From Formicarius rufipectus (Eukaryota; Chordata; Aves; Passeriformes; Formicariidae): a DNA stretch of 64,000 nucleotides. The position numbers and the translations under genes are program-made. Below are positions 12,217 through 21,260 of this stretch, in pieces (positions within the stretch are counted from its first letter, which is position 1; every line of letters starts with the position of its first letter). The stretch covers positions 953,363-1,017,362 of the forward strand of contig VXAU01002235.1 of NCBI GenBank assembly GCA_013399695.1. The letters are read 5' to 3'. The notes under the pieces were generated by a model. That model saw only the letters and a program-made list of their open reading frames with translations, ran no database searches and was not told where the DNA came from.

Positions 12217-12247
12217 CCTTTGCACCCGGGCCTTCAGCCAGCAGCAT
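12173..12247 (-). other. Upstream ORF overlapping the TTC34 start codon
   Basis: ATG at 12247 (G at -3, C at +4, a moderate context) opens a 24-codon frame in a different phase from the main ORF. It passes the TTC34 ATG at 12216 and ends with TGA at 12175-12173. An overlapping uORF like this normally lowers main-frame initiation to leaky scanning. Whether it is transcribed depends on the predicted splice at 12271. Confidence 0.5.
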
Positions 12248-12270
12248 CACACCTGTCACACGGCTGGTGC
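12217..12270 (-). other. TTC34: TTC34 5' UTR part of the first coding exon
   Basis: A strong minus-strand acceptor (GAATTTCTGTTTTGCAG) ends at 12271, so 54 nt of leader precede the ATG at 12216. This implies an upstream non-coding exon. The leader contains an out-of-frame ATG at 12247. Confidence 0.6.
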
Positions 12271-12666
12271 CTGCAAAACAGAAATTCAGCAGGGTAAGGG
12301 GCTGCGGAGCAGAGTTGTGACAGAGAGTCAGCAAGGTGAGGAGCTGTGGAGCACTGGGTTCTCTGCTTTACATCTTCCCAACTGATGGACATGAAGGTGC
12401 TGTGAAAAGCCAAGGGTTGGTCAGTGAGAGGGTTTTGGAGGACTAAAGCACCAGGGAGAAACACCAGAGAGGTTCTTAGTTTGCAGCCAGGTGACATTGG
12501 CTGGGCAGCAGCCACACGCCCTGGGCGGTGTTCCTCGCCCATGGACCACCGGGATGAGTCGGGGCTCCCACCGGGCTGAGCCACCCCGGTGATGAATCTT
12601 TACCCGTCAGGCGCTGTCAGCACGGAGGAGACAGAACCACACCTTGATGCTTCGCCCACCTCTTAC

Positions 12667-12950
12667 CTTTCCCCTTCGCCTTGGAGAAGGAGAAGAAAAC
12701 TCGCAGCTTTCGCCCCAGCGTGGACAGACGAGGTTGCTGCGGGTTATTTTCTCCTCTGTGCCCGGCCCTGCAGGTGAGGGATCCTCGGGGGAGCCCCGGG
12801 GGCGGTGGGAGAGGTGTGGGGCGAACCCGGGGGGGCGGCGGGTCCTGGAGAGCCGAGCTGGGGTGGCTGGAGCTGGGACAAGACGAGACAGCGGGGACAG
12901 GATGGAAGGAGGGAGGGAGGGAAGGAAGGAAAGAGGGCAGGAGCGGGCGC
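12667..12950 (-). other. TTC34: Probable non-coding first exon of TTC34
   Basis: Minus-strand AAAG|GTAAGA is an excellent splice donor, with the exon ending at 12667 and GT at 12666-12665. It sits inside the CpG island and pairs with the acceptor at 12271 to give an intron of about 394 bp. The 5' boundary is not defined by sequence, and 12950 is only an outer guess set by the X-box. A second possible donor (ACGG|GTAAAG) lies near 12604. Confidence 0.45.
12903..12937. repeat. GGAA/GGGA microsatellite
   Basis: Imperfect tandem GGAA/GGGA units within the CpG island. Such tracts are polymorphic and can bind ETS-type factors. Confidence 0.8.
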
Positions 12951-12953
12951 TGC

Positions 12954-12967
12954 GTTGCCTGGAGACC
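12954..12967. promoter_or_regulatory. RFX X-box in the TTC34 promoter
   Basis: GTTGCCTGGAGACC fits the RFX dimer site as two half-sites: GTTGCC, and GGTCTCC read on the other strand. X-boxes of this form near a start site are typical of RFX2/RFX3-driven ciliary genes. It lies about 290 bp upstream of the predicted first-exon donor. Confidence 0.6.
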
Positions 12968-13029
12968 GCAAACACTGCCCGGTCCCGGTCCCCGATGGGG
13001 CGGGGATGGGCTCGGGACGGTACCTGCGC

Positions 13030-13797
13030 AGGGCAACACCTGGCAAGTGAACTTACCCTGTCTGAGTTAAGACTCCACAATATTTGGTTCTTGGGAGGGA
13101 AAAGCCATTTCTGTGAATCAAAGATGAGTAAAATAAATAAGGTGCAAGAAGAACAGGAAGGAAGATTGTCCAGCAGCAGCCGACCCCCAGGAGGGGCTCA
13201 CAGGGAATGGCTGAAACGACTGGGCATTTCCTAAACACATTTAACAATAAAATTGTTATTTTTTCAGAGTATAGAATGTATTTCTAATGCAGAATAATTA
13301 GAAATACCCCTGTGACAGCCCAGAGACACTGCTGTAGTGGAGGGTGAAGGTGCTGGAGGAGAGGGAGCTATGTGTGTAATTCCCGAGGCTGCAGCACCTC
13401 CATAAAGTCCATTCCCATGGAATTCTGTCCCTGCTGCGTTCCCAGGGCCCTCCAGCCCCGAGGGCAGGAGCTGCCACATCTCTCACTTCATCTGTGCTTT
13501 AGTTTCCTTTAAGAAGTTCCAAGGGAGAAGAGGTGTTTCATACAGGCTGTTGACTCTCCCTGTACGTACAAATATATTACTACTTGCATATTCACTTTAA
13601 TTACTCGGGCTCAGGATGGTGCCTGCACTCCTCCTTCCTCCACCCGAGACACCAGAAGGGATGTGCAGGGCACGGCCGGGGAAAGGACCCCCCTGCCTCA
13701 GGGAAAGTAACCCAAGTCGTGACCCTCAGCGAGATAAGATACAGGAAACTCCAGAAAACAGCAAGCTCTGTGGTGCTGCCTACGCTTTTAACCTAAT
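13030..13797. other. Upstream flank of the CpG island, no gene
   Basis: The CpG density drops here. The inverted pair AACAAT/ATTGTT near 13244-13260 is short. I see no supported exon or named repeat. Confidence 0.5.
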
Positions 13798-14003
13798 CTG
13801 CTAACGATAAACCTTGTTTTTTACTGATGAACCTTATGTTTAGTGATAAGCCCTATTTTTAAACACTAATCCTGTTTTTAAAATACTAACCCTATTTTAA
13901 ATAATACCCCTTGTTTTTCTAATAATAACCCTTGTTTTTCTAATAATAACCTTTGTTTTTCAATTGCCCCAGTGTTTTTGGCAATAAATCAACTATGTTT
14001 TTA
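13798..14003. repeat. Degenerate minisatellite, 18-24-bp units
   Basis: About ten imperfect head-to-tail units follow the theme AATAACCCTTGTTTTTCTA. The two at roughly 13920-13960 are almost identical and the outer ones more diverged. Each pairs a TAAT/GATAA-like start with a C-rich core and a T5-T6 run. The gradient of divergence suggests local tandem expansion. Confidence 0.7.
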
Positions 14004-14089
14004 GAAGTATCCAGCCTGGAGATGTCCCTTTAAGCCAGGGCCAATCTGAAGCCCAGCTTTTTCCTTCTCCAAGTTCCTTGACATTCAAA

Positions 14090-14310
14090 AGAGGAAAAAA
14101 ACCCTCCATGATGGATGGAGATTTTTTTTTACGTTTTATTAAGAGTTTGCTCATTACGTTGATTTGATTACTTTCACTTTAATTACCCTAATTAGCCATC
14201 AAGATATAATTTAGCATTGCTCTCACATTGGGCCACAGGTGATATTGCCAAGAAAGACTCGAGGGCATCAAAAGAGCCAGTTCTGAAATAGAAATCACAT
14301 TAAAGGGAGC
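14090..14310. promoter_or_regulatory. Candidate conserved non-coding element
   Basis: An AT-rich block with clustered TAAT cores (TTTAATTACCCTAATTAGCC) plus CACAGGTG and GATATT-type words, bordered by ordinary sequence. Motif density resembles developmental enhancers. The call rests on texture only. Confidence 0.35.
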
Positions 14311-15931
14311 TGGGCTGATCAGGCACCTCTGCCCCTCCGTTGGGGTTCAGGGATGGAGCTTGTGGGAATAAAACTGAGACCGGAGCCTCCGATGGATCGT
14401 GGTCCAGGCTGCAAAAATCATTACCCATAATTTGACTTTACTGCATGACTGAGTGGCCTGGAAGTTGCTTCCAGCCACTTTTTGCCTTGTAGATCCCAAG
14501 AATGTGGGGATGGCAGTGTCCTCCATCCATCATTTCCAGCATGAAGAGTCCCATGAGCTCCCTTCTATACATGGTAGGTCTGGGGGGTGTTGTCACAACA
14601 CCCTTTCTCTTTGGTTGGCCAGAAAGGGAGCAGCAACATGAGACACTATTTTGTTGACTTAGGGTTTTATAGCATGTGGTACAAAGAAAATCAATTGCAT
14701 GTTCTCTATCAAACTTGAGCTTAAATTAATTTAGGTTCCTGACTTCAGTCCTTGAAGGAATAAAATGAACTCTAAGGAGTTCAGTGCTGATGGGAAAAGA
14801 GAGTATTTCCCTGTGCCCTGGTGTGATCCCTGAGGTGTGTGACTAGAGCTCAGGGTGAAAACCTGTTGTTGAAAGTGGTGAAACCAGTGATGTGACTTAC
14901 AGATTCCTCAAGTTCTTCTCAAGCCACCACAATTTGCTGGTTGTCCTGTGAGGTCGATACGACAAGCTCCTTTTCTAGGATCATAAAAACACAGGGATAG
15001 CAAAAGTGTGGAGATGTTTATCTAAACATTAAATATTGAGTGGGCTGCACACTCATTAAATAGTAAGTACACAACAATAGTTCCTCATGATGTCTCTGAT
15101 TACTCATAAATTTTTAAGGGGAGGTGTGTGGGGAGGGAGTAAACACAGCACAAATTTGCAGATTTTTCTTTTTCCTGCTCTGCAGAGCAGTAGATGCACT
15201 AACGAGTCTACAACAACCCTTCTCAAAGAGACATGCCTGAGAGATCTTGTACTTCTTTCAAAGGCTCTTGGTGCCTGCAGTGCATGCAACAAGTCCCTTC
15301 CCTCAGGCTTTTAAATGCCAGGTGTAGCTGGGGTTGCAGGTGAGAAAGTTTAGTGTTGAAAATTTGTCTTTAAAAAGGAAGAGACTAAACTTTCTTTGAC
15401 AGAAAGGAGCATAATTGTGTGGAGCAATAGTAATATAAAAAAGTCTTTGGTTTCTTTGACTATCATTCCTCACTCTGAGCTGCACCTGGGCTGGAGAACA
15501 GACACAAAACCTGCTCCCCTTTGGGCTGGTGTAATGGTTCAGGCTGGGGAATGAAGATTCTTGTGCCAAATGATACAGGCTGAGTGCCCAGTTACTGAAG
15601 AGAAGGAGCTATGGGGATGTGTCAAACCACAAGATGAAATTTCATCCCCAGGCATATTTAGTTCTGTGGGAGGGTTGGGCTGCTGGTGGCTCTGGAGTCA
15701 AACTGAGCCAGGATGTCCTTCTCTCGTGGAGGGAATTTGCATTTGAAGGGGTACTCCTGGCACTGTGTCCCCACCAGCTGCTGCTTTCCTTTGGGTTAGA
15801 AAAGCAGATCCCAAGTGGAGACCTCCAAGCTTTGCATTGACAGATCATCCTGATGTGGGCTGGTAGGAAAGGGGACACAAAACATTCATTTTCAGGATGT
15901 TCTCAGTGAGCCTTTATGTGCTATTCTTTAT
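14311..15931. other. Intergenic, nothing recognised
   Basis: No exon, RNA gene or repeat that I can support in this 1.6-kb stretch. Confidence 0.5.
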
Positions 15932-16032
15932 CACAGAATTACTTAGGCCTTGCAAAAGACCTCCAAGATCATAGGGTCCAACCTTGACTGATCACCACCT
16001 TGTCAACAAGACCAGAGCACTCTGGATCAGAT
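15932..16032 (-). mobile_element. CR1 LINE 3' fragment (older subfamily)
   Basis: Plus-strand CACAGAATTACTTAGG, AAAAGACCTCCAAGATCATA and GGGTCCAACCTTGACTGATC match the reverse complement of a diverged CR1 tail. The element is therefore on the minus strand and 5'-truncated. Confidence 0.7.
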
Positions 16033-16730
16033 TGGTTATTAGCAAATTTACCCATTTGCTCAAGCTTCTTAGTAAGGCCTTGAGGAGTGAGTGCCTATCT
16101 TAGCTTTTGACTTGGTTTTCCAGGCTTAAATGTCAATGTGTCAATGCAGGAAACAGCCTGGTGCTCTCTGGGTGCGTAAAGGTGTGTGTGGGCACAGAAA
16201 GCCAAAACCATCTCTTAATGCACTGGACTATTTTCATCTCTGTTCACCCAGTGAGAATGATAATGCAAATGATTGCAGGACTCCTTGGTAAAGAGGAGGA
16301 TTAAGATGCACTTGTGTGAGATTACAAGAAAAGCGTGGTTGTTCCATTAGAGAAAGAAATAATCCCTTTGTTTATATTCTGGAGATTAAAGCAGCGGCAG
16401 CAGAAAGCACCCGGGGGTCACCACACACAGACTCTGCTGTCTCAGTTGGCTGTGCTGTAACTGTGGGATTCAGCTGTGCAGTTGCATAATTTAATGTGTT
16501 CTCCTTGTGCTGGGAGTCCTGCAGTGGCTCCATGAGAGGCAGGGAAGTGGATCTGCTTATTCCACAGTCAGGTGGATGTGCTTGACCTTGAACACAACTC
16601 CATGGGGTGAGTGAAGGAGGTTCCCCTATAATGTTCACGGTGTTCCCTTATGATGTCCATGCACCTGCCTCCCCTCTGACGCCACATCTTCTGATACAAA
16701 TTCTGATAGAAAATTTGAACTGACATCACA

Positions 16731-16822
16731 ATCAGGTTGAAAAAGACCTCCAGGATTGAGTCCAACCTTTGAGTGACCACCCACCTCCTTGTCAATCAGA
16801 CCAGAGCTCCAAGTGCCACATG
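16731..16822 (-). mobile_element. CR1 LINE 3' fragment (same subfamily as at 15.9 kb)
   Basis: AAAAAGACCTCCAGGATTGA, GTCCAACCTTTGAGTGACCA and CCTTGTCAATCAGACCAGAG parallel the copy 0.8 kb to the left, with extra indels. It is minus-oriented and strongly decayed. Confidence 0.65.
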
Positions 16823-17725
16823 AAGTAGTTAAATCAGTGTTTATAAAGAGCTCTGAAACACGTGGGTGGAAGGTGGCACAGGTCAGAGAATTTTTAGCTT
16901 GGTCATTTCATAGTCTGACCCAACTAGTCTTGATCTGGACAAGTATTACAAAATTCACCCCTTGTAATCTTGTCATTTCCTACTGAGTTGTCTCACTGGT
17001 GTTTCCCAGACTGACTTTCTAAGTACAAGATTTTCTAGATGGAAACTGCTGAAATTGAGAGCAGTTGGGCCACGTGTAATCAGGGAGTAGGACTAACCTC
17101 TGGATGGCCAAACTCTTCAACTTCCCAGCCTTCGCTCCTCTCTAACACTAATAACCAGCCCAGCCAGGCTGATTTTCCAACTAATTCAGCCCCTCTGTGT
17201 CCAGGAAAGGTCATTGGAAAAGATTCTACTGAACAAAGTCCTCAATATACCAAGCAAGTGACATTCAAAAAAAAACAAAGAAAAAAATAATACCCTCTGC
17301 TTCTGTTCTTCCCAGTGCAAAGGGGCCATTACTCACTTTCTGTTGTGTGATGTGTTACTTGTCATGTTTATTTAGGATATAAGCATTTGAAGGCAAGGAT
17401 AGTGCCTGGTGTGATGGGCTGAGTCTCAGAAGGGATTCCCAGCACTGCTGTAACATGGACTAACAGGTTGTGAGGTATAAAAAAGGGAAACTGTTACAAC
17501 ATCTCATAGATATGTTGCCAATTCCAATGAAACAGACAGTGTTAGCCAGCCCACTTTAGTCCTCCTCTGCTAATACTGAGAGTTGCTGCTTTTATTTCCT
17601 CTCATTCCGTCCCTGCTTTACAAAGAAACAGGGCTAAGGAGATGTTGTGAAGGGATGACTTGTCTGGGTACACCATTTCCAACTCATAAGGGTTTGAAGG
17701 AAGTTTATCAACCAGCCTTGGAAAC
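16823..17725. other. Intergenic, nothing recognised
   Basis: No supported gene or repeat. The short A-rich run near 17267-17290 is the only simple sequence. Confidence 0.5.
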
Positions 17726-18035
17726 ATTAATCACCCAAAGAAATAGCACACAGTGAAATGACTTTTCAAAATGTCGTTGGTATAATTATCATCTTGGCCA
17801 TTACATTAAATGCCACCATTTATAACTGTTATGTTTAAGTATGCAAACAGTAATTAACTTGGTAATGAACTGAGGACCCCTGTGCCTCTCTTCCCTCGGC
17901 TAATTTGCATGTTAATTATCATTAGCAACCAGGGAAACAAGTTATAAACAGCTTAATTAGCAGCTTAATCATTTTTACAAGAAAACGTGCTGCACTTTGA
18001 TACACGAGCAAGGGTTGGATTAATGAAGTCAGAGG
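17726..18035. promoter_or_regulatory. Candidate conserved non-coding element with octamer and homeodomain sites
   Basis: This contains a perfect octamer ATTTGCAT (17903-17910) directly followed by GTTAATTATCATTAGC. Further TAAT cores follow (GCTTAATTAGCAGCTTAATC), and upstream lie AACAGTAATTAACTTGGTAA and ATTTATAACTGTTATG. The packing of POU/homeodomain words over about 300 bp without repeats is typical of vertebrate enhancers. No alignment was available. Confidence 0.45.
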
Positions 18036-18254
18036 AGCGTGTTCTGCCCGTGCTGGTCCTGCCTCAGCCCTGGGCTTGTTCTTGGAGTGCCTCAAACGTG
18101 CCCTTTCTCTGGGCTCTCTCAGAATTCCTGCTGAGTCTCTACTTAAGGAAATCTGATGTTCTAAAGAAAAAATGATTTTCTCCATTTTTTTCCCCCTTCT
18201 CATTTTGTTTCCTTTTCCCCAGAAATTCTCTGATGGGTTTCATGGAAAAATTGG

Positions 18255-18410
18255 GTATAACTTGATCATTTGATTGGTTTTGTGTGTGTGGTTTTTTTTA
18301 AATTTTTTTTTTTTTTTGAGTGCTTATACTTCCATTCTCCAGCTATACTATAAATAATAGGTAGTTCTCACCTGTTTGGAAGATATTTTAAGAGATTTTT
18401 TTTTTTGTTT
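18255..18410. repeat. T-rich low-complexity stretch
   Basis: Homopolymer-like T runs interrupted by A/G at 18290-18318 and 18396-18407, with a TGTGTGTG start near 18281. Confidence 0.8.
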
Positions 18411-18724
18411 CATTCAGGAGTTAAGTGGAAAACTGGAATCAGGTTTTATTCTGACAGAAGACATAACGATTAAAGGAGGAATGCAAACTGGTGTTTGTAG
18501 GTGGTGTTGCCCAGTGTGTCTGATGTGGTGACCTGTGTGGGTTTAAGTTTCTGTGCTTGTTCTGAGATCCTGGATGGGTAAAACATTCCCATGAGGCTCA
18601 CCCTGTTCTGATATGTGTGGATGAAACGTCACTCTGGGAGTTATTCCACATTAGCCTGCCAAGAGAAATCCTCATTTGATCAAGAGTCAATCATATGATG
18701 AAAGGCAACAGGAATTTTTGTCAT

Positions 18725-18855
18725 AACATGAGAACACATTGTCTGAGGAGGTTGTGGAATGTCTGTCACCAGAGATTTTGGGAATAGGCTAAATAAACAT
18801 CTGTAAGGGATGATATGGGTGTTGTTGATCCTGCTCCAGGACAACAGGGTGGACC
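18725..18855 (+). mobile_element. Probable CR1 LINE fragment
   Basis: The words GAGGAGGTTGTGGAATGTCT, GTTGTTGATCCTGCTCCAGG and ACAACAGGGTGGA follow the order of the sense-strand CR1 3' UTR (a 'gaggttgtggagtct ... ccctgcttgagcaggg...ttgga' type). It is strongly diverged. Confidence 0.45.
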
Positions 18856-19069
18856 TAAAATCTGAAACCAGACAGTTGCTGTGAACATCCTGCAGAACAT
18901 CCGCAGTGTTTGACTGGGAGGTTCATTCGGAACCTGACGAAAGTCAGTTCACTGCAGGTCTGATCCAAAACCAGGCTGAGTTCCCTGTTCCACAGGAATC
19001 CAGGGAGTCTTTTCACCATGACAAAGGTGCTCGTTGTTATGATGTGTAGAGAGACAGACACTTGAGCCA

Positions 19070-19205
19070 AGATGAGACCGAGAAGGTGTCGCAGCCTAAA
19101 ATCGATCGCATTATTGGAACGGCGGAGCCGGCCCTGCCATGACGGGGCCTGGCCAGCAGGGGGGGCCAGCGCACCGCTCGGCAGGACCGGGAACGGCGGG
19201 TTTGG
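19070..19205. promoter_or_regulatory. Isolated CpG-rich patch
   Basis: About 14 CpG dinucleotides fall in roughly 130 bp, far above the neighbourhood. A CTCF-core match lies at 19153-19163, with GGCC repeats around it. No exon is recognised. It could be a small CpG island, an insulator or an unannotated promoter. Confidence 0.5.
19153..19163 (+). promoter_or_regulatory. CTCF core motif match
   Basis: CCAGCAGGGGG satisfies the CTCF core CCASYAGRKGG at every position, within TGGCCAGCAGGGGGGGCCAG. Orientation is forward on the plus strand. Confidence 0.5.
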
Positions 19206-19210
19206 AAACC

Positions 19211-19246
19211 TTTTATTATTATTATTATTACTATTTATTTTTATTT
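19211..19246. repeat. (ATT)n microsatellite
   Basis: A run of TTATTATTATTATTATTA followed by decayed TATTTATTTTTATTT, starting at the right edge of the CpG-rich patch. Confidence 0.85.
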
Positions 19247-19889
19247 GGTGTGATTAACCAGGGCTTACACAAAAGCAGGAAGCTGCTACCTTGTGAGGCT
19301 TCAGCGCACAGAGCTTACCTCAAATGGCTGCGTGCAAAATCCTGACTTTTATAGGCAGAGTTAATGGTGTGTTTGGGGGGGATCAAATGTGTTTACTTAT
19401 ATTTTTATTTTTTTCCTTCCCCACAGACAGAAAGGTTTTAATTTTTTGATATTTGAATCTGTCTGTTGGAATATCACTGCTCCTTACTAACTCAAGGTAG
19501 TTTATAAGGAAGGGTGAAAATCTGGAAGTTCCCAGCAGGTTGAGAGTTGCTACACTGGTGAGTGAAGAAGGTACAGCTGAGAATCCACAGTCCTTGTAGG
19601 TTAATGTGTAATTTTACCAAAGAAAACACAGTAAATGCTGAAAGGGGAGCGAATTGTTGCATGAGACAAGGGTGGCAAGCAAGTCTGGAGTGCTCCAGAG
19701 CTCAGCAGTGGATGATTTACACCAGCTGAGGATCTGCCTTGGGCTCCTCGTCTGCTCTGCCACTGCCCCATCATTTCCTCACAAGGGGCACTGCCCCGTG
19801 GAGTGGCAGCCAGCAAAGGGAGAGCTTCCTGTGCTGTGTTCCATAAATCCTTTATCAGCTCTGTAATCAGAGAGCAGGGCTGGATGTTG
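19247..19889. other. Intergenic, nothing recognised
   Basis: No supported feature. Confidence 0.45.
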
Positions 19890-20075
19890 GTTTGGTTACG
19901 GTACCTGGAGCGAATCTCTATATGTTAATTTAAAGCCATAAAACTGCAGCTTAGGGTTTCGACATCCTAATTGAAACTTCCTCCTCTTGGAGTCATTCAT
20001 TCCTCCACAGAGGAATAACGATCATCATGGAAAAGTGAGGTGCAGATAAAATGAAAGTGCACTTCTCCAAGTAAC
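19890..20075. promoter_or_regulatory. Candidate conserved non-coding element (weak)
   Basis: This holds GTTAATTTAAAGCCATAAAA, CCTAATTGAAACTTCC and a hairpin-like ATTCCTCCACAGAGGAAT (20007-20024). It is free of repeats and has several TAAT cores. Confidence 0.3.
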
Positions 20076-20204
20076 CCACAAATGCCAGGAGAACTCTGAC
20101 ACCTTGTGCCGAGCTGAAGGTTCCCTACTGGACTTTCTGCTTGATTTTACCAGCAGTCCAGAAGAAGCTCCTTAAGGAAATCTGTTGTTAGAAATGTGGT
20201 GTTT

Positions 20205-20340
20205 AATAATTTTTTTGTTTTTGTTTTTGGTTTTTTGTTTGTTTGTTTGTTTGTTGGTTTAGTTTGTTTTTGTTTGTTTGTTTGTTTGGTTGGTTTGGTT
20301 TTTTTGTGGGTTTTTTGCCTTTTTTTTTCTTTTTTTTCCT
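20205..20340. repeat. (TTTG)n / T-rich microsatellite
   Basis: Repeated GTTT units (GTTTGTTTGTTTGTTTGTTG and later copies), grading into T-runs up to 20340. A long frame that starts here is an artefact of the repeat. Confidence 0.9.
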
Positions 20341-20879
20341 TCAGAATATGACCTCTTTTGCATTGTCACTGCATGAGGAGCACACAGTGCTGGGCACAGC
20401 AGGGCCCATGTCATTTATTTGTCTCTTTGGTGTTTGGCTCTTCTGCTGTGGAGACGCTGCTGAGATCAACAAAAGAGCTGAAGAGCAGGATATTTGTGCT
20501 CAGAGTGTTCCATCTGGGTCCTGGAGACAGTCAAGGCAGCCACTGACAGCTGCAGATCATGTCCTCAAGGTCTCTCCCTCATTAGCCAAGAGTGGGACAG
20601 GGGGAGCATCATCTGTGGGTCAAGGAAGGAGATGGAGGGTGGGCTGGTGGTCCAGGTTGGGCACTTGGTTCCCTCTTGATCTGTTCTTTCCTCAAGCTCA
20701 GGGTGTAAGTTCTACTCTTCTGTGCCCACCAAGCTCAGAGTCCTGTCTCCAAAAAGACCATTAAAGGCTGGGCAGGCTGTAGAACCTCGTGCTTGGAAGT
20801 GAAGCAGGAAGGATAAGACAGCAGCAGCTGCCAGACTGTGATCCAAGGGCTGGAACAGATCAAAGGGAAAACTAAATTA
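20341..20879. other. Intergenic, nothing recognised
   Basis: GC-moderate sequence without a supported exon or named repeat. Confidence 0.45.
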
Positions 20880-21260
20880 TAGATTGATAGATGCCTTTAG
20901 TTTATAAGTTATTAAGCACCAGGTAACAGGTTAGATTAATATTGTGCCTGGAGGTTTCTCTTGCCTTCCTTTTTTTTCCTCTCTCTCTCCTTTTTTAAAA
21001 ATTGGAGAAAACAAAATATTTTTCTAATTAAGTAAATCTACAGTGCTTGCTAATGGGGCCCGTCTGTGTGCTTGTCAGGGCACAGGGAGAGCTGGAATAA
21101 TGATTTTATTTTTTCATTAAATAGAATTATAGGCAGTTACTCAAAGCAACTGTGAGTCTAATTGAAAGAAAACCATTTCTTCTTAATTTACTTTCACGGT
21201 TCTGGATGATAAAAGAGTGCGTTCGCTGGAAAATTAAATAAAAAACACAACACGAGGAAG
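20880..21260. promoter_or_regulatory. Candidate conserved non-coding element
   Basis: AT-rich homeodomain-like words are dense here (TTCTAATTAAGTAAATC, GATTTTATTTTTTCATTAAA, AATAATGATTTTAT, TCTTAATTTACTTTC). They are interleaved with GATAGATG and a CpG-containing GAGTGCGTTCGCTGG. A T/C-rich tract sits at 20968-20997. No repeat similarity was recognised. Confidence 0.4.

Larger units (their letters stand above)
12500..13030. promoter_or_regulatory. TTC34: CpG island, TTC34 promoter
   Basis: This is a dense GC- and CpG-rich block in otherwise ordinary DNA, at the 5' end of TTC34. It contains a GC box (GGGGCGGGG, 12997-13005), long G-runs at 12788-12844 able to form a G-quadruplex, a GGAA microsatellite and an X-box. 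There is no obvious TATA box at a fixed position, so dispersed initiation typical of CpG-island promoters is expected. Open frames across it on both strands are a by-product of high GC. Confidence 0.75.

Noticed and set aside
12644..13234. 196-codon plus-strand frame over the CpG island
   Set aside because: Low-complexity Gly/Arg-rich translation caused by high GC. The minus-strand and other plus-strand frames here are equally open. No domain, and it overlaps the TTC34 promoter.
20243..20764. 173-codon frame starting with a Phe/Val/Cys-rich hydrophobic stretch resembling a membrane segment
   Set aside because: The hydrophobic part is the translation of a (TTTG)n/T-rich microsatellite, and the rest is not protein-like.
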